The notes beneath the pieces were generated by a model. It was not told where the DNA came from. It saw only the letters and a list, made by a program, of their open reading frames with translations, and did no database searches. From NCBI GenBank assembly GCA_900759105.1, contig CAAETY010000010.1:1-58290 (forward strand): a stretch of 58,290 nt of DNA. The letters are read 5' to 3'. This document shows positions 6,295 through 13,700 of the stretch, piece after piece. A program made the position numbers and the translations under genes. The stretch's first letter is position 1, and each line of letters opens with the position of its first letter. This stretch comes from Peptococcaceae bacterium. Its GTDB lineage: Bacteria > Bacillota > Peptococcia > Peptococcales > Peptococcaceae.

Positions 6295-6524
6295 GACGCA
6301 TTAAGATGCAACGCGTATTGGTAGTAGAAGACCACGAAGGGAGAGAAAAGCAGTACTTCTTTCCCGGCGAAACGGTTCGCATTGAAGCATGGAATGGCAG
6401 TTGGCACAAAGGAACCATTACCGGCGTGAACAATGACGCACTAATTCTTTACGGACGAAACGGAAAAGACTTCTATGTCAAATTCAGGGACATTGATCAC
6501 ATCAAAAAGGAGCGCTGGGTATGA
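6291..6524 (+). CDS. Small beta-rich protein, SH3-like
   Basis: This 77-residue protein alternates beta-strand-like stretches with Gly turns (FFPGETVRIEAWNGSWHKG, TITGVNNDALILYG), as in SH3-type barrels of small phage proteins. It starts in ATGA overlap with the preceding gene. Its stop overlaps an ATG that opens a frame closed after two codons (see the XRE-like gene). No function is assigned. Confidence 0.55.
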   Translation: MRRIKMQRVLVVEDHEGREKQYFFPGETVRIEAWNGSWHKGTITGVNNDALILYGRNGKDFYVKFRDIDHIKKERWV

Positions 6525-6982
6525 TTTAAAATATAAAAAATATCAACAGCAATGTAGCAGCGTTGTTGAAGGATATAGATACAGATGATGTTATGAAAAA
6601 AACAAGGCTAACTTGGAAGGACATTGTCGGATTGTGCCGAACAACAGAGAGTACGCGCTTAAAAAGACTAGAGAAATTTGCGACTTGCTTAGGCACAACG
6701 ATAGCGGAGTTAACATTGAATGCCGGTGTTGAAACAAATTGGTATGAAGAAGCCAGGGCGGAATATATTGCGGAAAATTTAACCAATCTACGACTTGAGA
6801 ACAATGCAGCAGTGCTGGACATTGCAGAGGAAATTGATTTTGACCATGCCTATAACGCAGCAGCAAGGATTAGAAGTTATGAATCCGGTCAAGCATTTCC
6901 GACACTCGGGATGCTGCAAAAGTTGGCAGATTTGTACGAAGTTGAAGTGGCCGACCTTATGCTGCCGAATGAACCGAGGTAA
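6521..6982 (+). pseudogene. Double-HTH XRE-like regulator with a stop at codon 3
   Basis: The natural start is ATG 6521, 9 nt after AAGGAG and overlapping the previous TGA, but the frame reads ATG-ATT-TAA. From codon 4 on, protein-like sequence continues without a break: INSNVAALLKDI (helix 1 of an HTH), a first degenerate HTH to about residue 65, and a second HTH near the C-terminus (ARIRSYESGQAFPTLGMLQ). Starting at TTG 6563 gives 139 residues but removes helix 1; ATG 6593 removes more. It is either a recent nonsense mutation, reinitiation, or a deliberate leader stop. In its neighbourhood it would be an early regulator. Confidence 0.6.
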
Positions 6983-6989
6983 ATAGAAG

Positions 6990-7334
6990 ATGAATTGGAC
7001 AAAATGGAAGCGCGTGGCCATCATTATGCACGACGATGGCAGAGTGCAAGTCGGGAAGGTAACGGATGATCCGCGCAATCTCATCGGAGATGTAGAGGTC
7101 ATCCACCGGACCGACGAAGGATTCTTGCTATGGCGCCAACACGGCAGAGGAAAGAAGAACATCTATGGCACGGCAATTGTAGGTAAGAAAATCACCGGAA
7201 CCTTGTTGCTGTGTGTTGAAACAGAAGACCAATACGGCGAGCGCACACTTGACGGCATGCGGCCAAGCGATGCCAAAAAGTGGCTCATGCGATTAAAAAA
7301 GATAAAAAAAGAGGCCCTTGCGTCCGGCAAATGA
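6990..7334 (+). CDS. Hypothetical early protein (114 residues)
   Basis: This soluble protein has strand-rich composition (AIIMHDDGRVQVGKV, GTLLLCVETEDQYGERT) and a basic C-terminal helix. It begins 7 nt after the XRE-like gene with a weak GAGG site. I recognise no domain. An imperfect GC-rich hairpin (7312-7344) covers its last codons and could act as a weak terminator. Confidence 0.6.
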   Translation: MNWTKWKRVAIIMHDDGRVQVGKVTDDPRNLIGDVEVIHRTDEGFLLWRQHGRGKKNIYGTAIVGKKITGTLLLCVETEDQYGERTLDGMRPSDAKKWLMRLKKIKKEALASGK

Positions 7335-7344
7335 CGCAGGGGCC

Positions 7345-7479
7345 AAGGCATGATATATCACACCATATAACTCAAGATAATTATATAACATGCCTATGAA
7401 ATAATCAACAAAAGCGCAGAACAATGCGCTTTGCGGAGCTTGTAACTGGTATTAACAACTCAACGAGGGAGTGATAATC
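7345..7479. other. Intergenic stretch before the replication gene, possible origin
   Basis: This AT-rich gap has a hairpin, AAAGCGC paired with GCGCTTT (7411-7417 and 7426-7432, 8-nt loop). HUH initiators often nick at a hairpin next to their own gene, so this is a place to look for the origin. Nothing else is evident. Confidence 0.25.
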
Positions 7480-8271
7480 ATGGGCATGTTTATCCGAGAG
7501 AAAAAAATACATTGTGGGAAGGAGCATATGGAAGTTGACATCTATCAGCTCGGAGATGCCCACAAGAAAAAAAGCAAATCAAGAAAAAGAGAACAGGTTA
7601 CAGCACCTGCACAAAAGAATCTCAATGACAAAAGAGCGCGTAGATACATGCGCCAATTAGTGAAGACAAATTTCACCACAGGAGACCTGCACATATCATG
7701 CACCTACCGGAATAGCCACCTGCCGGACACATTGGAAGATGCGGAAAAGGAAGTGTCAAAGTTTATCCGGCGCATCCAGTACCGCAGAAAGAAGCTTGGC
7801 ATGGAACCGGCGAAGTACATCATCATCACAGAAGGACATTGCAAAAAAGAAAAACCCGTGAGAATCCATCATCACATCATCCTAAGCAAGATGGACCGCG
7901 ACCTTGTAGAAGATTTATGGCGCAAGCCAAGGCAAAAAGGACAGAAGGCAGGAGAGCGCATTGGTTTTTGCAATGTGGACCGGTTGCAGGTAGATGATGA
8001 CGGTGGAGTCAATGCATTGGTTAATTATCTAAGCAAAGACCCACAAGGACGAAAGCGGTGGCGAGGGAGTCAAAACCTCATCAAGCCAAAATTTTCGACT
8101 GCTGACAAAAAGTGGACAAAAAAGAAGCTGGCCATGGTTGCCGGCGTTGCAGACGAAGACCGCCGTTTTTGGGAGAAACAGTACCCGGGATGGCGCATGG
8201 TGACATGTGAGTCTATATACAACGAAATCACAGGATGGAGTATCTACCTAGAATTAAGGAGGATGGAATGA
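7480..8271 (+). CDS. HUH-type rolling-circle replication initiator
   Basis: This 263-residue protein resembles the ORF2/G2P class of replication proteins. Motif I is DLHISCTY (69-76), the metal-binding HUH-type motif is RIHHHIIL (His 130-132), and a candidate catalytic Tyr is in VNYLSKD (Y183). The N-terminus is very basic. Such enzymes nick one strand, bind covalently through Tyr and prime strand-displacement synthesis with host polymerase. No helicase, primase or polymerase gene is visible in the prophage, so this is probably its only replication protein. I chose ATG 7480 (GAGGGAG 8 nt upstream) over GTG 7471. Confidence 0.8.
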   Translation: MGMFIREKKIHCGKEHMEVDIYQLGDAHKKKSKSRKREQVTAPAQKNLNDKRARRYMRQLVKTNFTTGDLHISCTYRNSHLPDTLEDAEKEVSKFIRRIQYRRKKLGMEPAKYIIITEGHCKKEKPVRIHHHIILSKMDRDLVEDLWRKPRQKGQKAGERIGFCNVDRLQVDDDGGVNALVNYLSKDPQGRKRWRGSQNLIKPKFSTADKKWTKKKLAMVAGVADEDRRFWEKQYPGWRMVTCESIYNEITGWSIYLELRRME

Positions 8272-8534
8272 GTAAAGGAACGAGAACAAAAACGATTAGA
8301 AAAATCGACCGAGGATATAAACCGTCAAACAATCCACCGGCGCCGGTGCCGCCAATGAGATTGAAAAAAGGATGGTATCGTTTCACGATGAATGACGGTT
8401 CCGGAAAAAGAACGTTTAAGGGGCGCGTGGTCGATAAAACGAAGTGCTTTTATGTTATAGAAACGGATCGTGGATACAAGACAACGGTGCATCGCTATGC
8501 AATTGGAATTGATGTTCAGGCGGTGTCGGTTTGA
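8268..8534 (+). CDS. Hypothetical basic protein (88 residues)
   Basis: The N-terminal ~25 residues are basic and disordered-looking with a Pro cluster; the rest is strand-rich (KGWYRFTMNDGSGKRTFKG) like a small SH3/OB barrel. AAGGAGG is 6 nt before ATG 8268; the longer frame starting at 8235 lies inside the replication gene. Its stop overlaps the next start. It is not recognised; nucleic-acid binding is possible from the charge. Confidence 0.6.
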   Translation: MSKGTRTKTIRKIDRGYKPSNNPPAPVPPMRLKKGWYRFTMNDGSGKRTFKGRVVDKTKCFYVIETDRGYKTTVHRYAIGIDVQAVSV

Positions 8535-8827
8535 TTAAATTCGAAGATAAACAATGCTTCCTGTGTGGAAGTAGAGAGCGAGTCGAACTTCATCATATAT
8601 TTGGTGCGGCAAATCGCAAACAATCGGACAAAGACGGCATGACCGTCTACCTATGCGCCGATTGCCACCGAGAAGGGCGGCACGCCGTGCACAAGGATGC
8701 GAAAACCGCGCAAGCATTGCACGCCATTGGCGAGCTGATGTGGATTGCACAGCATCCGGGTGCGGATGTGTGGGACTTTGTGGCCAAATACGGCCGAAAT
8801 TACCTTCGAGATTGGAGAAAAGAATAA
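8531..8827 (+). CDS. HNH-like nuclease
   Basis: This 98-residue protein contains CFLCGS (C9, C12), HHIFG (His 23-24) and YLCADCH (C44, C47, H48), the arrangement of a zinc-bound HNH fold seen in small phage recombination nucleases (Ref- or NinG-like). It starts at TTG in overlap with the previous TGA, with AGGCGG upstream. It probably works in recombination or replication with SSB nearby; substrate unknown. Confidence 0.65.
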   Translation: MIKFEDKQCFLCGSRERVELHHIFGAANRKQSDKDGMTVYLCADCHREGRHAVHKDAKTAQALHAIGELMWIAQHPGADVWDFVAKYGRNYLRDWRKE

Positions 8828-8912
8828 TGGCATCGAAGACTACAAAGAAAATGAATACCACTATTTTTGTGCAACATGCGAGTGTGCGATTGAAAAAAGG
8901 TGGGAAGCGATA

Positions 8913-9248
8913 ATGGATGGATATATTTTGAAGCGTAAAGCTATAGATGCTGTCTATGCTGGCATCAAGCTATACCATAATGAGCACCATCCGCAGAAGG
9001 GCGTATACGATTATATTCTTGACGTTGTTGGCGAAATCGAAACCGAAGATGTTGCACCTGTTGTGCACGCTTACTGGATTGGCATCGAAGGTGATGGATA
9101 CGCCGAAGATGAAAACGGCGAAATGCAGATAGTTTACGATGTGTTCGAGTGTAGCCATTGCGGATGTGAACATCATGCGGACGGAGAACCAGAATGGACA
9201 TATTGTCCAGATTGTGGCGCAAAAATGCTTGGCGATATTGTGGGTTAA
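8913..9248 (+). CDS. Zinc-ribbon protein (111 residues)
   Basis: The C-terminal part has CSHCG and CPDCG about 20 residues apart, a zinc ribbon that often tops small phage proteins of unknown role; a central VVHAYWIGIEGDG segment is strand-like. ATG 8913 follows GGGAAGCG weakly. The same frame is open upstream for 56 codons and contains a further CATCEC pattern just before this ATG, so a longer product with an unusual start, or a decayed neighbour, is possible. A 28-codon frame (8827-8913) also fits in the gap. Confidence 0.55.
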   Translation: MDGYILKRKAIDAVYAGIKLYHNEHHPQKGVYDYILDVVGEIETEDVAPVVHAYWIGIEGDGYAEDENGEMQIVYDVFECSHCGCEHHADGEPEWTYCPDCGAKMLGDIVG

Positions 9249-9282
9249 ACATTTGGATATGTAGATAAAGGAGTTGGAATAA

Positions 9283-9693
9283 ATGAATGATAAAGTGCTT
9301 ATCAGCATAGAAGAAGCGGAGCGCGCAGGGGATATTATTATTCCATTCACCGCGAATCTCATGCTTCACGAGATTGAAGACAAAGAAAAACGAACAAAGG
9401 CATATATTATGATGCTTGAATTGGTCTCTGTTGCCAAAATCACCGGAGAAAAGTTTGATATTAGCAAAATGTTTGTGGCGTTGGACGAGCAAGATATCAC
9501 CTTTGACGGATTCCGCGCGGTATTGATGGTGCTCGATGCAAATAACACGCTTAAATGGGGCGACGACAAAGAAGAGGACAGGGCGTGCAGGCTTTTGATT
9601 AACCCGAGAAAATCACCGAACGAGGACGGAATCAAAGCGATGAAGGAAGTAATAGCGATTGTGAGAGCAGAATTATTAAAGGGGGATGCATGA
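9283..9693 (+). CDS. Hypothetical helical protein (136 residues)
   Basis: This acidic, helix-rich protein opens with NDKVLISIEEAERAGDI. AAAGGAG lies 9 nt before the ATG. It ends in ATGA overlap with the next gene. No domain is recognised. Confidence 0.6.
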   Translation: MNDKVLISIEEAERAGDIIIPFTANLMLHEIEDKEKRTKAYIMMLELVSVAKITGEKFDISKMFVALDEQDITFDGFRAVLMVLDANNTLKWGDDKEEDRACRLLINPRKSPNEDGIKAMKEVIAIVRAELLKGDA

Positions 9694-10049
9694 TGGAAGG
9701 AAGAATTAAGGTAGAAAGCGAAGAACAAAAGGAAAATATTCCGCCGTTTCTTCGCCTGAGAACAAGAAACACCAGAGAAGGCATCTTGAACGCTGCCAAG
9801 CAATGTGTGTGTACAGACAGGGAAAACCAATATGGACAGCCGGAGAACAACTTCGGACTGATTGCGGGGTTTTGGAACAACTACCTCCGTGCAGTCATGA
9901 AAAATCCGGATATGAGAGATATTCTCAGTCCGGATGATGTGGCTGCCATGATGATGCTTTTGAAAATCGCACGTATTGCGACCGGAGAACCGAAGGAAGA
10001 CAACTGGATTGATGCTGCCGGTTATGCAGCGTGTGGCGGGGAAATTTAA
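9690..10049 (+). CDS. DUF6378-type phage protein
   Basis: This 119-residue protein contains the pattern DRENQYGQPENNFG followed by LSPDDVAAMMMLLKIAR and DNWIDAAGYAA, which I associate with DUF6378, a widespread small phage protein of unknown role. A start at 9690 or 9693 (ATGATG) is equivalent. It sits between early genes and SSB; a role in nucleotide or DNA metabolism is a guess. Confidence 0.65.
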   Translation: MMEGRIKVESEEQKENIPPFLRLRTRNTREGILNAAKQCVCTDRENQYGQPENNFGLIAGFWNNYLRAVMKNPDMRDILSPDDVAAMMMLLKIARIATGEPKEDNWIDAAGYAACGGEI

Positions 10050-10066
10050 TGCAGGGAGGCACGAGG

Positions 10067-10609
10067 ATGACCAACTTGGAAGCGTGGTTCAAAGAGATGA
10101 TTCGGCTTCATGGACTAAACAGGATTGTCGAAGATGTTGTTAGCGACAATGAAGGATGCGTAGCGGCCGCGGCGTTCAAAGGTGAAGATTGCGGAATGAG
10201 ACAGCACGACTGCCAAGAATGCATGAAAGATCTGCAAAAATGGCTGATGGTAGAAGTCGAGGATGAAACATGGAGAACGGATGAACCACCTATTGACCAA
10301 ATGGTGCTCGTGACATTCCTGGATGATCAAGACAGAAGATATGTCCGAATGGCGGCGCTCGATGATACCGGCGAATATTGGGCGGATGATCTGCTATTCA
10401 GAGATCGGGCGATTGCATGGCGGCCGGTGCCGGACGCATATAATGGACCAGTCACGATTGAACCGTCGGAAGATGAAGCGGAGCTCGTGGAAAAGTGGGC
10501 TATTATTGGTATGGTTTGCGCGAGAGAACTGGCAAAAAGCTCTTTGCATACATTGGACGAAATGAAAAGGATATTTGAGGAGTGGCAGAAAAATGGGAAA
10601 GATGAATAA
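10067..10609 (+). CDS. DUF551-like protein (180 residues)
   Basis: The middle (about 65-130) has W-x-EPP...QMVLVTF, GEYWADD and AWRPVPDAYNGP, close to the DUF551 pattern of small phage proteins. The N-terminal part has three Cys/His pairs and the C-terminus is a charged helix. GGGAGGCACGAGG precedes ATG 10067. The function of the family is unknown. Confidence 0.55.
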   Translation: MTNLEAWFKEMIRLHGLNRIVEDVVSDNEGCVAAAAFKGEDCGMRQHDCQECMKDLQKWLMVEVEDETWRTDEPPIDQMVLVTFLDDQDRRYVRMAALDDTGEYWADDLLFRDRAIAWRPVPDAYNGPVTIEPSEDEAELVEKWAIIGMVCARELAKSSLHTLDEMKRIFEEWQKNGKDE

Positions 10610-10835
10610 AGCAAAAAGCATGGCATTTCACATCTGCGAATCGTGCGCCAAAGCACGCGCGGACGCACGAAAGAGATATGTTGCTAATAAATGCGACGAA
10701 ACCAAGAAGGCCTTTATTATGGCAGACAAGATGGCGAAGGAAGCGGAAGCGGACGTCAAAAACATGTGTGGCAGCATGAAAGAATATAACAACTGGCTTT
10801 TAACAAAACAGAAAGGGAGTGGCAACCATGAATGA
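10593..10835 (+). CDS. Hypothetical helical protein (80 residues)
   Basis: This Lys/Ala-rich, helical protein has an N-terminal HICESCAKA Cys pair. GAGGAG is ~12 nt before ATG 10593. It overlaps both neighbours by a few codons. It is not recognised. Confidence 0.5.
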   Translation: MGKMNKAKSMAFHICESCAKARADARKRYVANKCDETKKAFIMADKMAKEAEADVKNMCGSMKEYNNWLLTKQKGSGNHE

Positions 10836-11190
10836 AACAATTGATATTTGCGTATTTGAACCAAACAAAAAACCGGAGATGGTAACAATCGACAACACCT
10901 TAGAAGCAATGCAGCGCATTGTTGGGGGATATATTCAAGTTGTAAAACCGTGGGGTGGCGATGTGGTGCTTGTGTGCAACGAAGAAGGGAAAGTGCTCAA
11001 TTTGCCGGTGAACAAACTTGTTGTTGATGGAACAGGAAGAGTGTTCGATGTTATTGTTGGCACGTTCTTCTTAGCATTAGCGCCACGGGGATGCGAGAAT
11101 TTTCTAACGTTGCCAAGATTTTTTGCGGATAGACTAAAAAAATACATCTTGCCGGTGAGCTGCCATGTGGGAGGGAAGGAAGATGAATAA
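10828..11190 (+). CDS. DUF3846-type protein
   Basis: This 120-residue protein has TIDNTLEAMQRIVGGYIQVV, then CNEEGKVLNLPVNK and later GTFFLAL, the signature order of DUF3846, a phage and plasmid protein of unknown function. GGGAG is 7 nt before ATG 10828. It overlaps the start of ssb by a few codons, so both are probably translated together. Confidence 0.65.
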   Translation: MNETIDICVFEPNKKPEMVTIDNTLEAMQRIVGGYIQVVKPWGGDVVLVCNEEGKVLNLPVNKLVVDGTGRVFDVIVGTFFLALAPRGCENFLTLPRFFADRLKKYILPVSCHVGGKEDE

Positions 11191-11617
11191 GTGCATTTTA
11201 ATCGGTCGCCTTACGAGAGATCCGGAACTGCGTTATACACAATCCGGCACACCGGTGTGCAGTGAAAACTTGGCGGTGAGAAGACCAACCGCCAGAGATG
11301 GCGAAGAAGATGCAGACTTTATCAATATCACTGTCTGGGGAAAAGCTGCGGAAAACCTTGCGAAATATAAACGCAAGGGCGGACAGATTGCCATCGAGGG
11401 GCGTTTGCAAGTGTCGAATTACACGGACCGCGAAGGCGCCAAGCGTTGGAAGACGGAAGTGGTGGCAAATAGTGTGGAATTCCTCGGGAGCAAAGACGAA
11501 GGGATGGACACACAACCGCAACAGCAAACCTACCAACAACCACAACAGCAAGCGAACCAAATGACGCATGACTATGGGCAGGAAGTTATGTTCAACGATG
11601 AAGACCTGCCGTTCTGA
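11183..11617 (+). CDS. ssb: Single-stranded DNA-binding protein
   Basis: This 144-residue SSB has the OB-fold start MNKCILIGRLTRDPELRYT, then INITVWGKAAENLAKY, a Gln-rich linker (about 113-130) and an acidic C-terminal tip ending DEDLPF, which binds host replication and repair proteins. One oddity is VCSENLAVRR, where most SSBs have a Phe in the strand. GGGAGG is 5 nt before ATG 11183. It would coat the displaced strand made by HUH-type replication. Confidence 0.93.
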   Translation: MNKCILIGRLTRDPELRYTQSGTPVCSENLAVRRPTARDGEEDADFINITVWGKAAENLAKYKRKGGQIAIEGRLQVSNYTDREGAKRWKTEVVANSVEFLGSKDEGMDTQPQQQTYQQPQQQANQMTHDYGQEVMFNDEDLPF

Positions 11618-11805
11618 TGAGGTACAGATATACGAGCCCGCCTTGCCGGCGCGATTGCCCAAACCGTGCGCTCGCGTGCCATGATTCCTGTGAAGCATAC
11701 AAAGCATGGAAGAAATGGCACGATGAGCAGCGGGAGGTAATAAAGGCGGACAGAAAGAATGCAGAAGAAGCGGTGCGCCGGCGTCGCTATTATTTCAAAA
11801 AATAG
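11617..11805 (+). CDS. Small Cys-rich phage protein
   Basis: This 62-residue basic protein begins with Cys at CRRDCPNR and CHDSCEAY (four Cys in ~17 residues), then a long charged helix. This layout recurs in small phage proteins next to ssb; zinc binding is likely. The ATG overlaps the ssb stop. The function is unknown. Confidence 0.6.
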   Translation: MRYRYTSPPCRRDCPNRALACHDSCEAYKAWKKWHDEQREVIKADRKNAEEAVRRRRYYFKK

Positions 11806-11813
11806 GAGGACCA

Positions 11814-12407
11814 ATGAAAGAGTACAGAGAGTTTGTGGCAAATAGACACGGAAACGACGAAGATTTCGAGGAAGCGGCAATGGGTGTTGCAAGCGAAGCG
11901 GGAGAGATTGCGCAGTTGGTGAGAAAGAAAAGATTCGAATCACGCTATATCAACGATATTGACATGGCCATGGAAGCCGGTGACGTATTGCACTATATCG
12001 AAATGATTGGCATTACGATCGATGTATCCGACGATGAGTTGAAGATGCTGAATTGCATCAAATTGGCGGAACGCGATCATGGCCGAGAAGAGGATATGAT
12101 GACATGGCTTCGACTAGAAGAACGCATCCGCAACCATCCGCCGACGTTTGTGCGCGATATTTATGTGGAACTTATGGATATGTTCGAGCGTGGCGAGCCA
12201 TGGCCGTGGGAGACCGGCATATCCGGAACAAGAGAGAATGCGACATACATTATCAACTACTGCGAGGATTGCGATTTTTACCGCGTCAATTGGTGCAACC
12301 TGTGTGGCGGTGATACCACAAGAGGATCGCGTGCATGCTATTGGTTCAAATCGAAGGAGGGCATTGATGACAGCCAAGGAGTTTTTGAAAGAATTGATTT
12401 GGATTAA
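11814..12407 (+). CDS. MazG-like nucleotide pyrophosphohydrolase with Cys-rich tail
   Basis: This 197-residue protein has at its N-terminus EAAMGVASEAGEIAQL (Glu 28 and 31) and AMEAGDVLHYIEMI (Glu 55, Asp 58), the metal-binding helices of MazG-type all-alpha NTP pyrophosphatases. The C-terminal ~70 residues hold CEDCDFY and CNLCGGD, a zinc-ribbon-like part not usual for MazG. It could clean the nucleotide pool or act on alarmones. AGGAGG precedes the ATG. Confidence 0.65.
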   Translation: MKEYREFVANRHGNDEDFEEAAMGVASEAGEIAQLVRKKRFESRYINDIDMAMEAGDVLHYIEMIGITIDVSDDELKMLNCIKLAERDHGREEDMMTWLRLEERIRNHPPTFVRDIYVELMDMFERGEPWPWETGISGTRENATYIINYCEDCDFYRVNWCNLCGGDTTRGSRACYWFKSKEGIDDSQGVFERIDLD

Positions 12408-12783
12408 CGAAGAAATAGAGGCGATACAAATGCAGATGCTCGTCCTTCGTTCTGATGCGGAAGGTGTAAAAACAATGACCATTTATGATATGCCAAAGGG
12501 TGGGAAGGCAAAAGACCCGTCGGACATTGTCGTGGAAATTACGGACCTCCAATGCAAATGTGCAGAGAAGATGAGCGAATTGGTGGAAAGAAAGAAACGC
12601 GCAACACGCATCATCATGGAACTGCACACCACGGAGCACAGAGTGGTGTTGATTAACCGGTATCTTTGCATGAGACGATGGGAGGACATCGCCGACAAGA
12701 TGGGATATTCCATCCGTGGGATATTCAAGCTACACGGGCAGGCACTTGTAGAATTTTCAAAGATTTACGAAAGTGTGCAGTAA
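12367..12783 (+). CDS. DUF1492/ArpU-like late transcription regulator
   Basis: This 138-residue protein has a helical N-terminus and a sigma-70 region-4-like HTH at the C-terminus (WEDIADKMGYSIRGIFKLHGQAL). DUF1492 proteins close the early region of many Firmicute phages and are thought to activate late genes. GGAGGGC precedes ATG 12367, which overlaps the end of the MazG-like gene. A 10-bp-spaced repeat and a -10 lie over its last codons and just downstream. Confidence 0.75.
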   Translation: MTAKEFLKELIWINEEIEAIQMQMLVLRSDAEGVKTMTIYDMPKGGKAKDPSDIVVEITDLQCKCAEKMSELVERKKRATRIIMELHTTEHRVVLINRYLCMRRWEDIADKMGYSIRGIFKLHGQALVEFSKIYESVQ

Positions 12784-12808
12784 AGTGCAGTAGGAAATGA
12801 GATACAAT
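12775..12808 (+). promoter_or_regulatory. Candidate late promoter with 10-bp-period repeat
   Basis: GTGCAGTA occurs at 12775-12782 and 12785-12792, one helical turn apart, with TACAAT at 12803-12808 and no -35 at the proper distance. It fits an activator-dependent promoter driven by the DUF1492 protein. Confidence 0.5.
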
Positions 12809-12854
12809 ATATACTGAGCAAAGTGAGAGAAAACAAACAACCACAAGTCTTTCC

Positions 12855-12891
12855 CTCCTTTTTAACCACGCATTCTGCCGGCGTGGTTTTT
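12855..12891 (+). terminator. Intrinsic terminator between early and late regions
   Basis: AACCACGC pairs with GCGTGGTT around a 9-nt loop and is followed by seven T. It lies 75 nt past the early operon and before the late genes, so late transcripts must pass it or be antiterminated. Confidence 0.75.
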
Positions 12892-12916
12892 TTATTGCAC
12901 GAAAGAAGGTGAGCCG

Positions 12917-13564
12917 ATGCATCAGGCAACAGTCACATTAGAGAGCGCCGAGGCATTGGCGGAACTAAAAGAGTTAGAAAAGAAATCGCAGAACGTAATG
13001 GAGCGGACGATGAAGGACATTCGCTCACGCGGGCCGGCGTGGATTGCAAAGGGAATCACCAAGGACTACAGCATCACAAGCGCACAGGTTAAGAGCTTGT
13101 CGAAGCTGCGCGTAACGGGAAGCGGCGTTGGTGATCTAACATTCACCTATACCGGGCGCATGTTATCGCCGACACATTTCAAGATGTCACCGACGGCACC
13201 GAAGCCGGGTGCGTACACCATCAAGGCAAGCATTGTGCGTGGCAGACGTTCGACACTCGGAAAGGTGAAGAAACTCACGAAGAAGCAGCGGGCAAACATC
13301 GGCCGGAACTTTACGCGCAAGGGAACGCACAACAGTCCGAGCTCGCCACCGATGTTGGTGCAGTCAAGTGCGAAGGGTGGCGCGAGTTACCTGCCGTTCA
13401 TTCGAACCAAGCAACCGGGCAACTTTGACAAGGCGGTCAAAGTAATCTCAGTACCGCAGATGATTCAAACGAAAGACGGAACTACCAAGGCGTCGGTCAA
13501 GAAAGAATTGAACGATGGGATTTGGAAGCGCTTCGAGCACCAGTTAGATAACATTTTTGATTAA
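12917..13564 (+). CDS. Minor tail protein Z-like
   Basis: This 215-residue basic protein has a helical start (ESAEALAELKELEKKSQNVM) and a strand-rich centre with SPTHFKMSPTAPKPG. The pattern resembles prophage minor tail Z proteins (gpZ), which complete tail or head-tail joining. Its place before terS is unusual for gpZ but recurs in Firmicute prophages. AAGGTGAGCCG precedes the ATG. The assignment is from pattern memory. Confidence 0.55.
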   Translation: MHQATVTLESAEALAELKELEKKSQNVMERTMKDIRSRGPAWIAKGITKDYSITSAQVKSLSKLRVTGSGVGDLTFTYTGRMLSPTHFKMSPTAPKPGAYTIKASIVRGRRSTLGKVKKLTKKQRANIGRNFTRKGTHNSPSSPPMLVQSSAKGGASYLPFIRTKQPGNFDKAVKVISVPQMIQTKDGTTKASVKKELNDGIWKRFEHQLDNIFD

Positions 13565-13700
13565 ACACCTCCATGGAAGGACAACGGGTCCTCCTACGGA
13601 GGAAAACAATCTGTGGTCCGCTGACGCCCAAAATATATCTAGTTTTGGAAAAATTTTTTTAAGGCATTTCGTTGCGCGAAAAACAAGGTGGTGAGAAAGG
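13565..13700. other. Gap before terS, possible packaging site
   Basis: These 136 bases hold a short hairpin CCTCC-tac-GGAGG (13592-13604) and an A/T tract (about 13640-13662). Nu1/GpA-type terminases usually recognise a cos site just upstream of terS, so cos may lie here. No overhang sequence can be picked out. Confidence 0.25.

Noticed and set aside
7312..7344. Rho-independent terminator before the replication gene
   Set aside because: The 12-bp stem is good but no U-run follows, and it overlaps coding sequence; mentioned only in the gene entry.
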